The notes below the pieces were generated by a model, which was given only the letters and a program-made list of their open reading frames with translations, had not been told where the DNA came from and made no database searches. The position numbers and the translations under genes are program-made. This document shows, in pieces, positions 33,544 through 43,774 of a stretch of 64,000 bases of DNA. Positions within the stretch are counted from its first letter, which is position 1, and each line of letters opens with the position of its first letter. The stretch spans positions 22,283,644 to 22,347,643 of the forward strand of contig NC_092806.1 of assembly GCF_040954645.1 (NCBI RefSeq), read 5' to 3'. The stretch is from Diabrotica undecimpunctata. Its lineage: Eukaryota; Arthropoda; Insecta; Coleoptera; Chrysomelidae.

Positions 33544-34113
33544 AACGAGCTTACATTACTGCTATCTGGATATAGTTTTCGATTTTGTTTTATTCATTTT
33601 TTATAAATTATTGTTATATATTATGTCGTCCATTTGTGTGGTACTTTCTTGCAGTTTATACATCTGTGTTACAGTTTTGTTGAAAGTTCATTTTATATTT
33701 TGGCAGTTGAATACTCATTATTACATTATCAATTCTTGATTTAAAATCTCTTAATTCTTGGATCTGGGTATAATCACGTGTCCATTTGTGCGGAAAGTAT
33801 CTGAATTGGATGAGAAACACTGAATGCAAGGATCAAGCAAAAATATTTACTTGGACTGAGGGCTATAAACGTAGGCTTGATACGGCACCAAAAATCACAA
33901 AAGATAACAAAGGCAAACATTGTCTTCTGTTGAAAATAGGCAGGGATATCTAGAAGAGAGAGAATAGCAAACGAAATAGTGAAAGAAATACTGGGAGTTA
34001 CGTAGATTTGAATACATTCTTAAAATACGTCTTGGAATGGAACCCAGAATGAAAAAGAATACCAGAAATGAGCGGGAGAGAAGAAATTCATAATGAGGTT
34101 AGAGAAAGGAACC
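33541..34113. other. unassigned sequence
   Basis: No homology recognised. Confidence 0.5.
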
Positions 34114-34116
34114 TAA

Positions 34117-35054
34117 AGGCCCGTTTTCACACTACGTCTTATTGTACGTTTTGTGGGTCATATAAAACGTACGACAAAATGTACGTTTTGTCCAGTGTAT
34201 ACACACTACGTTTTTGCTTCCGTTTTCTACCTCATTTCTAATTCAGAGTCTTGAGTTGTGTGAAGTTTGTTTAGTGTTTTTTTTTATTATGAAGGAAACA
34301 CGGCTGCTTTCTTTTATTTTTTCAACTATAAAGATACTACGACTGAGGAAAAAGGGGATGAAGAGGGAAAAGACAAGATGGTCAAGAGAGTGGGCTTCTA
34401 AAAAGAAGCCAGTATTCCCACGTCTCGTTACTAAAAGAGGCGAACCAAATGACTGGCGCAATTATTTGCGAATGGACACCTCAGCCTATTGACAATTGCT
34501 AGAGTTGGTAACACCATACATATTGAAATAAGACACCTCATGAGAAAAGCCATTACACGCCATGACTCACAGCAACTCTCAGATATCTTACAACAGGACG
34601 CAGCGTCAAGGACTTGGAGTTCACAATCATAATATCCAAACCAGCTTTAAGCCAAATAATTCCTGAAACCTGTAATGCAATCCACTTGGTTTTAAAACAT
34701 AACTACTTAAAAACTTTTATACAATTCAATAAATTCCCCGAGAAAATCGTGGGTGCATTGCCGCAAATCTGACATTATTAGACTTTTTTTGGGAAAAATG
34801 AAACGAACTGCAGTGGAACTAGTAGTCAAATAAGTCAAGATCGAACGACTTGTCTGAACATGTATTTTCACGTAACGTTTTATCCTATCAGTTCTCGCAA
34901 AACTATGCTTCTCCCATCATTTCTACGATCTGACCTTGGATTTCATTTCGATTCGACAAGACGTACGTTTTGCTGTTTACATGCCACGTTTTATTGTATA
35001 GGATTTGTCCTATCCAACAAAACGTACAATAAGACGTAGCGTGAAAACCGGCCT
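34117..35054 (+). mobile_element. PIF/Harbinger element (internally deleted) with TAA duplication
   Basis: TAA at 34114-34116 and 35055-35057 flank a 938-bp unit. Its ends are inverted copies for about 38 bp (consensus start AGGCCSGTTTTCACRCTACG), with two mismatches in those 38. A TAA/TWA 3-bp duplication is typical of PIF/Harbinger. Extra copies of the ACGTACGTTTTG-like motif lie subterminally on both sides (34165-34215, 34960-35000). The interior encodes only the N-terminal part of a Harbinger transposase, so it is a nonautonomous derivative. Confidence 0.94.
34289..34800 (+). pseudogene. Harbinger transposase N-terminal remnant
   Basis: An open frame from 34289 to the stop at 34490-34492 reads TRWSREWASKK and EPNDWRNYLRMD, the W-x-R-x-W and F-R-NYLRM pattern at the start of Harbinger transposases. 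Past the stop, shifted frames give LLELVTPYI, then KDLEFT and SKPALSQIIPETCNAIH, matching the helix-turn-helix region before the DDE domain. The DDE domain itself is deleted. Confidence 0.82.
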
Positions 35055-35057
35055 TAA

Positions 35058-36061
35058 CAGACTTCAGAGTAGAGTAAACCCATATATAATAAAATAATAA
35101 ATAAATACATTTCAGAACTTTTATTCTGGTGCTACCGGTTTATTTTATAAAATTTAGTATTTTTTCTTAAACCTGATCAACAACGATCATTTTTGATTAC
35201 TAAAGATTACACTGCTGTACATATTGTTAAATTTAAATTTATTACTTCTTCTTTGTTTGTTAACTGGCCACATCCGAATCCCTTCATGTCTACCAGTCAA
35301 TAAATTCACGTAATATACAAAGAGTCCTAATGAAGTGTGACAAAGATATTTTCCGATTTGAATAATAAATAATGAATACATGAACATTAACTCTGCGACA
35401 ACAAGCCACCACCCACAGTTGCCAGTTTATCTTAGTTGTCAGACCTTCTCGGTCGGGGTTCGCCCGTGTGGCCGATCTTCTACTTTTCTATTAGGCCAGT
35501 ATAAAACTAACCCTTTCGGTCCAAAAATTGAGCTAATTTTCAGATCCAGGTAAGAGTAGATAATTTTATTCTTGTCGAAATAGTCCTGAACACAGTAATA
35601 CTTGTAGTATTAACATTTCGTACAAGGAAAATCTCTTTATACGTATACAAAAATGCAAAATAGACGAGGTTAGTCTTAAATTCATAATTTTATGACAATA
35701 AAACAAGAAATTCTTAATCAGTGAAACAAAATCAATATATTGGGATATATGAAGTAAAAAAATCAAATCGTGGATGTTAAAAGATGAAAAAGGTTTATTA
35801 GTACAAGAATAAAAAAATGGAGAATAAAAGAGAGTCCAATACAATTTTAAAAAATATGGCCTCTAACATATATTTAAATTGAAAGACTTCAACAGAAACG
35901 CTGTTAAAAAGGATGTAGAAAGAGCACGGAAGGTACTTAATCACTACAAAAAATTAGGAACATAAAAGCAGTTGGATCAGGTGGAGACGGGTGGACAACG
36001 TTAGAAGGGGGAAAAATTGGTTTACAAGTTTGTTAAATCAAATTATGCAAAGAGGACAAAT
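35058..36061. other. unassigned sequence
   Basis: No coding homology found. 35440-35490 (TCGGTCGGGGTTCGCCCG) has higher GC and is weakly similar to 42955-42985. Confidence 0.5.
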
Positions 36062-37108
36062 GGCTTCTTCGTCTTCATCTTCCTCTTTATAAGCAATACT
36101 GCTTGTTCATTGGCGGATTAATACCTCTCTGGAAGGTTGTCATTTTTGCGCGATCGTTCCATACTTATTCTACCAATTGGTGACTTATCTCTTGTTATTT
36201 TGAAAACACGGGTCTCCCCATTCTGCTTATGTGGTGTTTCCATTCTTTTTTTATTTAGCGTCCATTCGTTTATACACTGTACGTCACATTTTCTTCTAAT
36301 ATCTTCACTTCTCTTTCAATCTCTCAGTGTATTTCCTGTAATTCTTATCAGTGCTCTGATCTCTGTCGTTTACATTAGCCTTTGTGTTGTGGCCATGTCG
36401 GCTCTTATTACTGAGGCATCATTATTGGTCTTATACCGGCTTTATATATACTTCGATTCGCAATAAAACAAAAGTGACCGATGTATTACCGCAGATAGCA
36501 AAACTTAAGTGGAAATCCGTTGGACATACCATAGAAAGACGACGGATGGAATAAGATGATTATACACTGGAGACCATATAGTTACAAACGAAAAAGAGGA
36601 AGGCCACAAATGAGATGGTCAGATGACTTGAAGAAACACACAGGCCCGAAGTGGATACAAACTGCCTACAATGGAGAGACGTGGAAGAAGGAAGAGGAGG
36701 CCTATGTCCAAAATTGAACAGCAAGGGTTGCATAGATAGATAGATAGACCGGCTTTATAAATTCTTGACTTCATCTCAGTGTTACTGTGTCTGTTTCGCC
36801 ATAATAGTATTATTAAGGCATCCTGTCAGAATATTTGCATTTTGTACTTGATCTCTCACTTCTTTGTCAAGGGCTCCATTGCTGGAGAGTGTAATTCCAA
36901 GGTATTTTATTTCCATTACTTTTTCAATACTGATGCCATCAATTTTTATTTTACATCTGGTTGGTTCTTTGCTGATAACTATTGTTTTAGTTTTCTGAGA
37001 TCAAATTGTCATATTAAATTCTTTTGCTCTTGTGTTAAATCTGTGGACCAGTCTTTATAGACTATCTTCATCTTGGGCTATCAATATTGCCTCGTCTGCG
37101 TAACAATT
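36062..37108 (-). mobile_element. RTE-G1: RTE-type LINE fragment carrying a nested RTE
   Basis: Reading leftwards from 37108: CYADEAILIAQDEDS (catalytic box YADE rather than YADD), VMEIKYLGITLSSNGALDKE, then KSRIYKAGIRPIM, which spans the nested insertion. The decayed C-terminus has KKEWKHHISRMG, and a GAAGAT-rich tail reaches 36062. Close relatives lie at 41.6-42.7 kb and 46.4-47.0 kb (shared CAATATTGATAGCCCAAGA). Many stops. Confidence 0.85.
36447..36747 (+). mobile_element. 301-bp 5'-truncated RTE insertion nested in RTE-G1
   Basis: A perfect 12-bp duplication ACCGGCTTTATA is at 36435-36446 and 36748-36759. The insert is the 3' end of an RTE-type LINE in the opposite orientation (RIAKLKWKSVGHTIERRR, then GGLCPKLNSKG in another frame). 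It ends in (GATA)n at 36733-36747. Removing it restores the host frame KSRIYKAGIRPIM. Confidence 0.94.
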
Positions 37109-37116
37109 TTTTTTAC

Positions 37117-37345
37117 GTAACAATAAAACACTGAAAACTTTGTTTTCAAAACTTCCACAAAATTTATTTTAAATTCTTATCACTACAGCTGTTTCGGCTA
37201 ATTGCCTTTCTCAAGTGATCTGTTTTTGGCATGGGTTTACAGTTTAATTGAGAAAGGCAATTAGCCGAAACAGCTGTAGTGATAAGAATTTAAAATAAAT
37301 TTTGTGGAAGTTTTGAAAACAAAGTTTTCAGTGTTTTATTGTTAC
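37117..37345. repeat. 229-bp near-perfect palindrome
   Basis: Arms of about 98 bp, left starting GTAACAATAAAACACTG and right ending CAGTGTTTTATTGTTAC, pair with no mismatch seen by eye. The loop is about 33 bp (GTGATCTGTTTTTGGCATGG...). Each arm holds GAGAAAGGCAATTAGCCGAA followed by ACAGCTGTAG, a stem-loop next to GAAAC resembling a degraded hammerhead core. It may derive from inverted Penelope-like end repeats or be a palindromic MITE. Confidence 0.9.
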
Positions 37346-37719
37346 ATAAAATGAATTTCCATCAAGTAACGGTCGAATCCATCAATTTTTTTTACTTCTT
37401 TGTTCCTTACTCTGTATCCTTTTCCTTGGACAAATATCAGATGAATGAAACAAAAGCCTTCTCGTAACTATGTACAAAAACTAAGGATGTTTTACCAATC
37501 CACAAGGCTAAAATAACTATACACATGGAATACATTGATCTTAAGAAATCGTAAATGTGCAACTACGAGGGGTTTTATGGTCGACATTCAATAAGAAAGC
37601 CGTTAAAAACTACACTACTATAGTGTACAGTACTGTAGTGACTAGTGAACACGAACAGTGTAGTAGTGTCTAGGAATGCAGGAGACTGATGGGAATATAA
37701 GATTAGAATATTGTTACTC
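37346..37719. other. unassigned sequence
   Basis: No clear homology. The part after 37540 may be an eroded upstream portion of the following transposase. Confidence 0.4.
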
Positions 37720-38040
37720 GTATTGGGCTCAAGGTAATTTTTTAAATAACAGGCGTTTTCTGAATAAGTATGTGTTTACCGATGAGGCTACATTCACCAC
37801 TAATGAGATTGTATCATCTTAATATCTTAATATTGTAGATATTGGGTACAGAGATAATCCTCACTGGGTTATAAATTGTAAATATCAATATTTCCAAAAA
37901 GTCAATGTCTGGTGTGGGATTTTGGGAGACCATATAATAGGTTCTTTTTCTTTAATGAATCATTAAATGCTGGTCGTCAAGTTAATTTTTTCGATAGACA
38001 TGCAATGTTTAATGAAAGACAATTAGTCTTGCTGGATACT
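37720..38040 (+). pseudogene. mariner-like transposase fragment (ML-1)
   Basis: Frames give NKYVFTDEATFTTN with the first catalytic Asp of the DD/E fold, then DNPHWVINCKYQYFQKVNVW and CGILGDHIIG. This matches the mariner/IS630-type transposase that is longer at 52.8-53.8 kb and also present on the minus strand at 47.0-47.4 kb. The remaining catalytic blocks are missing. Confidence 0.82.
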
Positions 38041-38084
38041 GTAGTTAGTTTTCAGAGTGTTTAGAGTTTTACAAATATATAATA

Positions 38085-38201
38085 TTTAACCCAAAACAAA
38101 AACTTCTATTGTCCGATCAATCAACAGACTGCACCCGATCAGAGGTTATGAAATTCCTTGTGCAGACTGCCCCCGATCTTATATAGGCCAACCAAATCGC
38201 A
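38085..38201 (+). pseudogene. Penelope-like GIY-YIG endonuclease, first half
   Basis: Reads RGYEIPCADCPRSYIGQPNR in one frame: the GVYKIPC...YIGQT pattern of Penelope-like GIY-YIG nucleases, including a Cys pair. A frameshift upstream separates it from FNPKQK. The mariner begins at 38202. Confidence 0.8.
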
Positions 38202-39423
38202 CGAGGGTGGATTGATATAATACTAGCCTTTGATAGATTAAACAAGTTTTTTGGAATTAAATCGATTTATTTCTCAACATAGTCCCCTTTTAGCTCGATA
38301 CACTTAGTAAGACGATGTTCCAATTTTTTTATCCCATCCGAACAGTACTTTTACTCGAGCTCTTCAAAATAGGATGAAGTTTCAGCGACGACTTCATCAT
38401 TTGTTGCGAAACGGCGTCCTCCGAGCCATTTTTTCAGGTTTGGAAACAGGAAAAAATCGCTGGCGGCAAGATCTGGGGAATACGGTGGGTGTTCAACCAA
38501 TCCATAGCCCAATTCGTGTAATTTAGCCGATCGGTGAGCCGGTGCATTGTCTTGGTGAAAGAGCACTTTTTTGCGTTTCAAACCTGGGCGTTTTCGACGC
38601 AATTCGGCATCAAATCGATTTAATAATGCTGCGAAGTACTCACCATTGATTGTTTTTCCTTTTTCCAAGTAGTCGATGTGGATGATGCCGGCCGAACCGC
38701 TGACTCTTTGCCTTCTTCGGCGGCCCTTCGCCGCGTTTGCGCCACTGTTTCGACTGTTCTTTGGTTTCCGGTGTGTAATAGTGCACCCAGGTTTCATCAA
38801 CGGTGATAAATCGGCGAAAAAAATCATTCGGATCGCGCCGTATCATCGCCAAAAGCGTCTCCGAAGTGGTCACACGTTTTTGTATTTGATCGATTGTCAG
38901 CAAACGCGGCACCCATCGCACGGATAGCTTTTTCATGTCCAAATGATGGTGAATTATGTTGTGTACGCATTCGTAGGAAATGTTTAGGACCTCTATTAAC
39001 TCGCGAAGCTTAATTGGACGATCTGCCATAATAATGTCATGGAATTTGTTGATCATTTCCGGCGTGGCGACTTCATTTGGCCTCCAGGGACGCACATCAT
39101 CAAAAACACTCGTACGACCACGAACTAATTCATCTTTCCAAAATTTTACTGTTGCTAACGAAGGTGCAACCTCACCATAAACTTCGTCCAGGTCGGCTTT
39201 GATTTGCACATTCGTTTTAGCCTTTTTGTGGAGGAACCTAATCACCAAACGATACTCGACAAAATTTGCTTGCTTTGACGGCTGTAAAAACCAAACTAAT
39301 TGTTTTTAAAACTTAAAATTTTGAAAGACGTCATGTCATGAATGGCAAATGTCAACACTGAAACCAATTGGGTATTAAGTAGCGCCATCTATCAAAGGCT
39401 AGTTTAATATCAATCTATCCTCG
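38202..39423 (-). mobile_element. mariner-B element inserted in the Penelope-like gene
   Basis: Ends CGAGGGTGGATTGATAT (left) and inverted CGAGGATAGATTGATAT (right) continue as inverted repeats for about 37 bp (both with CTAGCCTTTGATAGAT). TA follows at 39424-39425; the left copy reads CA (38200-38201), one mutation from TA. Restoring TA and deleting the element rejoins the host as PNRRIQNRIYEH in frame. The element is 1222 bp, normal for mariner. Confidence 0.94.
38345..39248 (-). pseudogene. mariner-B transposase, one main frameshift
   Basis: N-terminal helix-turn-helix: VIRFLHKKAKTNVQIKADLD and RGRTSVFDDVRPWRPNEVAT. Then MKKLSVRWVPRLLT and ITVDETWVHYYTPETKEQSK (first Asp). After a frame change near 38700, KVLFHQDNAPAHRSAKL (second Asp) and HPPYSPDLAASDFFLFPNLK (third Asp), ending KKWLGGRRF...YFEELE near 38351. 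All three catalytic Asp remain. The block between KKAK and GIIHIDYLEKGKTI is shortened and frameshifted, so no intact product. It is the least decayed transposase in the window. Confidence 0.93.
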
Positions 39424-39425
39424 TA

Positions 39426-39649
39426 GAATCCAAAATAGGATTTATGAACATTACGTTTCTGTTCGCAATTCCGATTCAATTTCAGCTCTAGGTCAACACC
39501 ATCTTCACACAGGTAACAAAATATATTTTGAAAACTCCAGAACCATAGCCCCCATCCGCTATAAACCAATGATTATCCGAGAAGAAATTTTAAAAAGGCC
39601 CAATTGTCTTAATAAAAGAGATGACGGCATCTGGATACCTTCGACATGA
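39426..39649 (+). pseudogene. Penelope-like GIY-YIG endonuclease, second half
   Basis: Open frame RIQNRIYEHYVSVRNSDSIS, ALGQHHLHTGNKIYFENS and IREEILKRPNCLNKRDDG to TGA at 39647-39649. The H-x5 pattern, ALxQHHxxTGH and the final NxRDDG are characteristic of the C-terminal part of this nuclease family. It is uninterrupted from the mariner edge to its stop. Confidence 0.85.
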
Positions 39650-39714
39650 AGACCTCTCATAAAGAAAATATCGTTCGCTCTACCCGCCAATCAAAATCCT
39701 ACCGTCAGAAATGT

Positions 39715-39776
39715 TCACGCCAACCTTTGCACCAATCTCCACGCCAATCCCCACGTCAATTCCCACGCCAACCTCC
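39715..39776. repeat. degenerate 12-bp minisatellite
   Basis: About five copies of CCCACGCCAATC-like units (TCACGCCAACCT, TCCACGCCAATC, CCCACGTCAATT, CCCACGCCAACC) in the Penelope-like 3' region. Confidence 0.8.
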
Positions 39777-39895
39777 ACCCAAACAATGTCACTATCGATG
39801 GTATAAATGAGCCATTCGCTGTTCCCATCCCAGTAGCAGCAATGCATTGGTTAGTGATCAGTGTAGTCTGTGCCTCGGGAGACTGAGACCGCGGA

Positions 39896-39940
39896 AACCC
39901 TGAAGAAGACATCAGAGAGGATGTAGAAGGATCGACGCAA
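39896..39940 (+). ncRNA. hammerhead-like ribozyme remnant
   Basis: CTGAAGA (39900-39906), a hairpin ACATC-AGAGAG-GATGT (39909-39924) and AGAAGG, then GATCGACGC, follow the hammerhead order CUGAUGA, stem II, GAAA. Both conserved boxes differ from consensus by one or more bases, so cleavage activity is doubtful. Its place downstream of a Penelope-like ORF supports the assignment. Confidence 0.5.
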
Positions 39941-39960
39941 TGATAATCGACGCGGTTCAA

Positions 39961-40318
39961 CTCGGAAGAATGTTGAGTTTAATATTAATTCTTGTAATAG
40001 TATTAATCTTAGCTCTAATTACATATTTACGGAATATATTTTTTTATAAGGCTTCCAGGTTTGATAATAGTAGAACTATTTAAGCTTGGTTGATAATGTT
40101 AGATGTTGATCAAGTTTTCATAGTTCCATAGTAAATTTTACTAAATATTCACTCAGCTTATTTGTTGACGTTTTTGTTTAACTATTTAAATTTAACATTT
40201 ATTTTCTGTTAATTTTTTATTTCTTACCTTTCAGCTTGATGTACAAGATTTTTCTTGTACTATCTTGGACTGATTTTCCCAGTATATATCCAATCCAGTT
40301 TTCCCTTTTATCTGTAAG
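39961..40318. other. unassigned AT-rich sequence
   Basis: Nothing recognised. Confidence 0.5.
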
Positions 40319-40331
40319 GTGAGAAAGACCT

Positions 40332-41401
40332 TCTTCTTCTTCAACTGCTATCTCCGCGGCGGAGGTCGGCAATCATCATAGCTTTTCGGACTTTTGAGAC
40401 GGCTGCTCTGAAAAGTACATTTGATGTACATCCGTACCACTCTCTCAGGTTGCTCAGGTATGATATTCTACGCCTCCCTATGCTTCTCTTTCCTTGGATC
40501 TTTCCCTGCATAATCAGTTGGAACAAGGTGTATTTCTCTCCACTTGTAATATGTCCCAGATATTCCAATTTTCTTGTTTTAATTGTATTTAAAATATATA
40601 TTTCTTTATTTATCCTTCTCAGAACCTCCTTGTTTGTGACGTGTTCTGTCCACGATATTTTCAGAATTTTTCTATACACCCACAGCTCGAATAATTCCAG
40701 TTTTTTTATTGATGTCGCATTGAAGGTCCAAGATTCCATTCCATAAAACAAAGTCGAAAAAATATAGCACCTCGCCAACCTAACTCTTAGTTCCAAATTT
40801 AAATCCCTAATACATAGCACTCTTCTAATTTTGTTGAAATTTGCTCTAGCCTTTTCTATTCTGATTTTGATCTCCTAAATGTAATCATTTGTGGAGTTAT
40901 TCATTGTTCCCAGATATGCATATTTGTCCACTTGTTCGACGTTGGTTCCTTTTATTAGAAGATTCTCGTTATTTCTTTGAGTTTTCGATATTATCATAAA
41001 TTTCGTCTTCTTGACGTTCATTGTTAGACCGTACTCTTTTCCATACTCCGCTATTCTGGTCACCAGTCTCTAAAGATCTTCAATATTTTCGGCTAAGATC
41101 ACAGTGTCGTCCGCGTATCTAATGTTTATCTACCTTTATCTATCTATTAGTTTATCTGTCTATTTACCTTTATTCCAGCTGTTTTACCCTCAAGAGCGTT
41201 TTTTAGGATCTCTTCGGAGTAAGCATTAAAAAGAATTGGTGACAATACGCATCCCAGTCTCACTCCACGTCTAATTTCAATTTCTTCTGACAGCTGTTCG
41301 TTAACACGTACTTTTGTTCGCTGTTTATAGCATAAATTTGATATGATCCTGAGGTCATTGTAGTCAATCTTCTTTGATTTCAGGACATTCATTAATTATT
41401 T
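40332..41401 (-). mobile_element. RTE-M2: 5'-truncated RTE-type LINE with 13-bp duplication
   Basis: GTGAGAAAGACCT is duplicated at 40319-40331 and 41402-41414. Minus strand encodes SKKIDYNDLRIISNLCYKQR, IRRGVRLGCVLSPILFNAY, then (in a gap) RYADDTVILAE, YGLTMNVKKTKFMIISKTQR, DKYAYLGTMNNSTNDYI and the long C-terminal frame from VLCIRDLNLELRVRLARCYI through YGMESWTFN to YLGHITSGEKYTLFQLIMQG and KVRKAMMIADLRRGD. The tail is (GAA)n. Two in-frame stops are the only clear lesions, so this is a fairly young insertion. Confidence 0.94.
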
Positions 41402-41599
41402 GTGAGAAAGACCTACGAACAGCCAACTGTGGGTATAATACAACAAGCAGGTTTCATTAGCTTATTCCTGGTATGCGAGACTCTGCAGACAGGAATCAAT
41501 CACTGAGCGTGTATGAGCGAAACAGTAAACAGATTAATTACGTCTTGAAGCAAGGCACTGGCCCAAAGAGACTCAACAGTAAGCACTAAAAGCTATTCT

Positions 41600-42712
41600 A
41601 ATGCCACAAACATATATACACAAACATAGATTTTTCAAAATGCAAAATAAGACTAGCAAAAGAACAAGGTTTTAGGTCGGGAAGATCATATACCTACGCT
41701 ATATTTATAATGAGGCAAGGTCAAGAGAAATAAATCACTAGAATATAACAAGCTGACATATCTATGTTTCGTGGACCTTACGAAGGCATTTGACACCGTC
41801 AAATTAAAGGACAAATAATAAGGAATCAAAAGGATCGAAAATATCTATCAGAACAACACAATAAAAGTAAAAGTAGAAGAAGAACTAACTGACCCAATTG
41901 AAGCACTAATAGGATAAGACAGGGAGATTCCCTAAGACCTCTATTGCTTAGTTTGATCACGAATGAATTAATAAAAAAAGTAAGAACGAAAAAAAGATAC
42001 CAAATGGGAGAAAAACTTAAAATAATCTGCTATACAGATGACGCAATCACTCGAAGTGAAGATGATCTACAACGTATTCTGCACCACTTAAATATAAACA
42101 CCAGAAAATTTAACGTGTTAATTTTCACAAAAAAGACAAAATGATTGGTTATAACAGTAAATATACTAATATGCAAATTGGTGATGGAGGGTCATCTAAT
42201 ATAAAAAGTGATTGAGTTTAAATATCTAGGCATCATATTATCTAGCTACGGACAGCTCAAAAAAGAAATGGAAAATGAAAGGAATAGAGCAAACAGAACT
42301 GCAGGATGCCTCGGTAAAACAATATGGAGAAATAAAAATTTCTGAAAAGAAATAAAAAGCAGAATTTTCAAAAAAGTCATCAGACCAATAATGACAGACG
42401 TATGTCTGAGCAGACATATGCGGCAGAAACACGACCTGACACAGAGAAAGCAAAAGGGATGTTAGAAACAGCAGAGATGAAAACCCTTAGAAACATCGTA
42501 GGAAAGACTCTGCGGGACAGAGCTAGAAGTAAAGATATACGACTGAGATGCAAAGTGGAGAATATCAAGGACTATGTAAGAAAGAAGTGGGTAAAACTAA
42601 CGATCATATAAACAAATAGAGTAATACAGACGGCGATGGAACAACAACTTATTGAAAGCATATTGAAAAAACAGACAATCATATCTACACAAAAAGAAGA
42701 AGATGAAGATTG
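41600..42712 (+). pseudogene. RTE-G2: RTE-type LINE fragment
   Basis: Plus-strand frames give LTYLCFVDLTKAFDTVKLKD (about 41770), CYTDDAITRSEDDLQRILHH (catalytic box altered to YTDD), EFKYLGIILSSYGQLKKEME, EIKSRIFKKVIRPIMTDVC and ETAEMKTLRNIVGKTLRDRA. The end is GAAGAAGATGAAGA near 42700. Frameshifts are common. Same subfamily as RTE-G1. 41415-41600 upstream is probably related but unreadable. Confidence 0.83.
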
Positions 42713-43774
42713 TTCTACCTACGCATAAAATTCATGGAGCTGCAGTGTTTCCGTATTATATCGTGTATTAATTCTTAAAACAAACATATACCAAACAAAA
42801 AAGTTTATACCTCTAATCATAGATACGTCATTGTTAATAAAGCCTTCGTCTATAGTTATACAATGTTTCTATTTATGTAATAAATAAAAAACAAATTAGT
42901 ACTATTTAGATGTCAAGATAGAAGAATTGACTGGCCTAGTCTCTGTCGGGGTCCGACCGTATGTCTGCTCTTGTAGGCTACTATCGGTTGAATGGTCGGG
43001 TGGTCCAGACCGAGAGATAGATGGTCCTCTCAGTGGGGAACATGCCTAACTCCTCGTAGGTGCAGCTACAATCTTTTAATTGAATGGAGAAATGACAGTA
43101 CTGGGAGTTAATTTACTCTGTCTCTCTTTTGTCGTCTTTTAATCCCAATCAATCATTATTAATGTGATGATGACTAGATCTTTTCTACCATTCGGTATTA
43201 CCTTTTTTTAAAATGGTTTCTTATGGTATCTGTGCGGTGGTCCGGCTGAAGAAATATAGCTACCTATTAGTTGTCATTTTTAATTTCGTTTTTTAATTTC
43301 CAAATTTTTTATACACGTAGTAATTTTTATCAAATATTAAAATATTTTAATATTACATTAGTATAATTTTCATAAAGCATTACGATCTGTCAGTTTTTTT
43401 TTGAAAGATTATATGTTGCAGAAACCCACAATGGGTCCATAATTTAAACTGAAATTTTGAAAATCATTAACAGGAGAGTTTAATATAAAAACTGTAAGCA
43501 AGTAGATACAGGGACATAAATGGTGACTAAAATAACAATCTAGGCAATTGCTTAAGTATTATATGAAATAAAGCAAAATAAAATAGTTGGAATATAATAT
43601 AATATACATGGAGAAGCAGGGACAACGTTAGGAGAACTGTGAACAAGTTGCCTAAGAGATAAATAAAGAATACATGGAGAATAAAACCAACAAACTCTTA
43701 GCTACACAATAAAAATATGGGAAAGAGTAAATGATACACCTGAAGAAATAGAAAACCTATTTAGATTTATACAG
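42713..43774. other. unassigned sequence
   Basis: No coding homology. 42950-43060 is GC-richer with GTCGGGGTCCGACCG and could be part of a SINE or LINE leader, unproven. Confidence 0.45.

Larger units (their letters stand above)
38085..39960 (+). mobile_element. Penelope-like element 3' end, split by mariner-B
   Basis: The GIY-YIG endonuclease domain that ends Penelope-like proteins is in two halves, before 38201 and after 39424. About 250 bp beyond the stop at 39647-39649 is a hammerhead-like fold (39896-39940), as known for Penelope-like end repeats. The reverse-transcriptase part is not present upstream. The right boundary is approximate. Confidence 0.75.

Noticed and set aside
33425..33739. 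104-residue ORF with Arg-Glu repeats
   Set aside because: Mostly translation of the GA microsatellite; only the first residues continue an RTE scrap.
35430..35500. GC-rich block resembling a tRNA-derived SINE (GGGGTTCGCCC), with weak similarity to 42950-43000
   Set aside because: No paired A and B boxes at proper spacing, no tail and no duplication; similarity between the two blocks is too weak to define a family.
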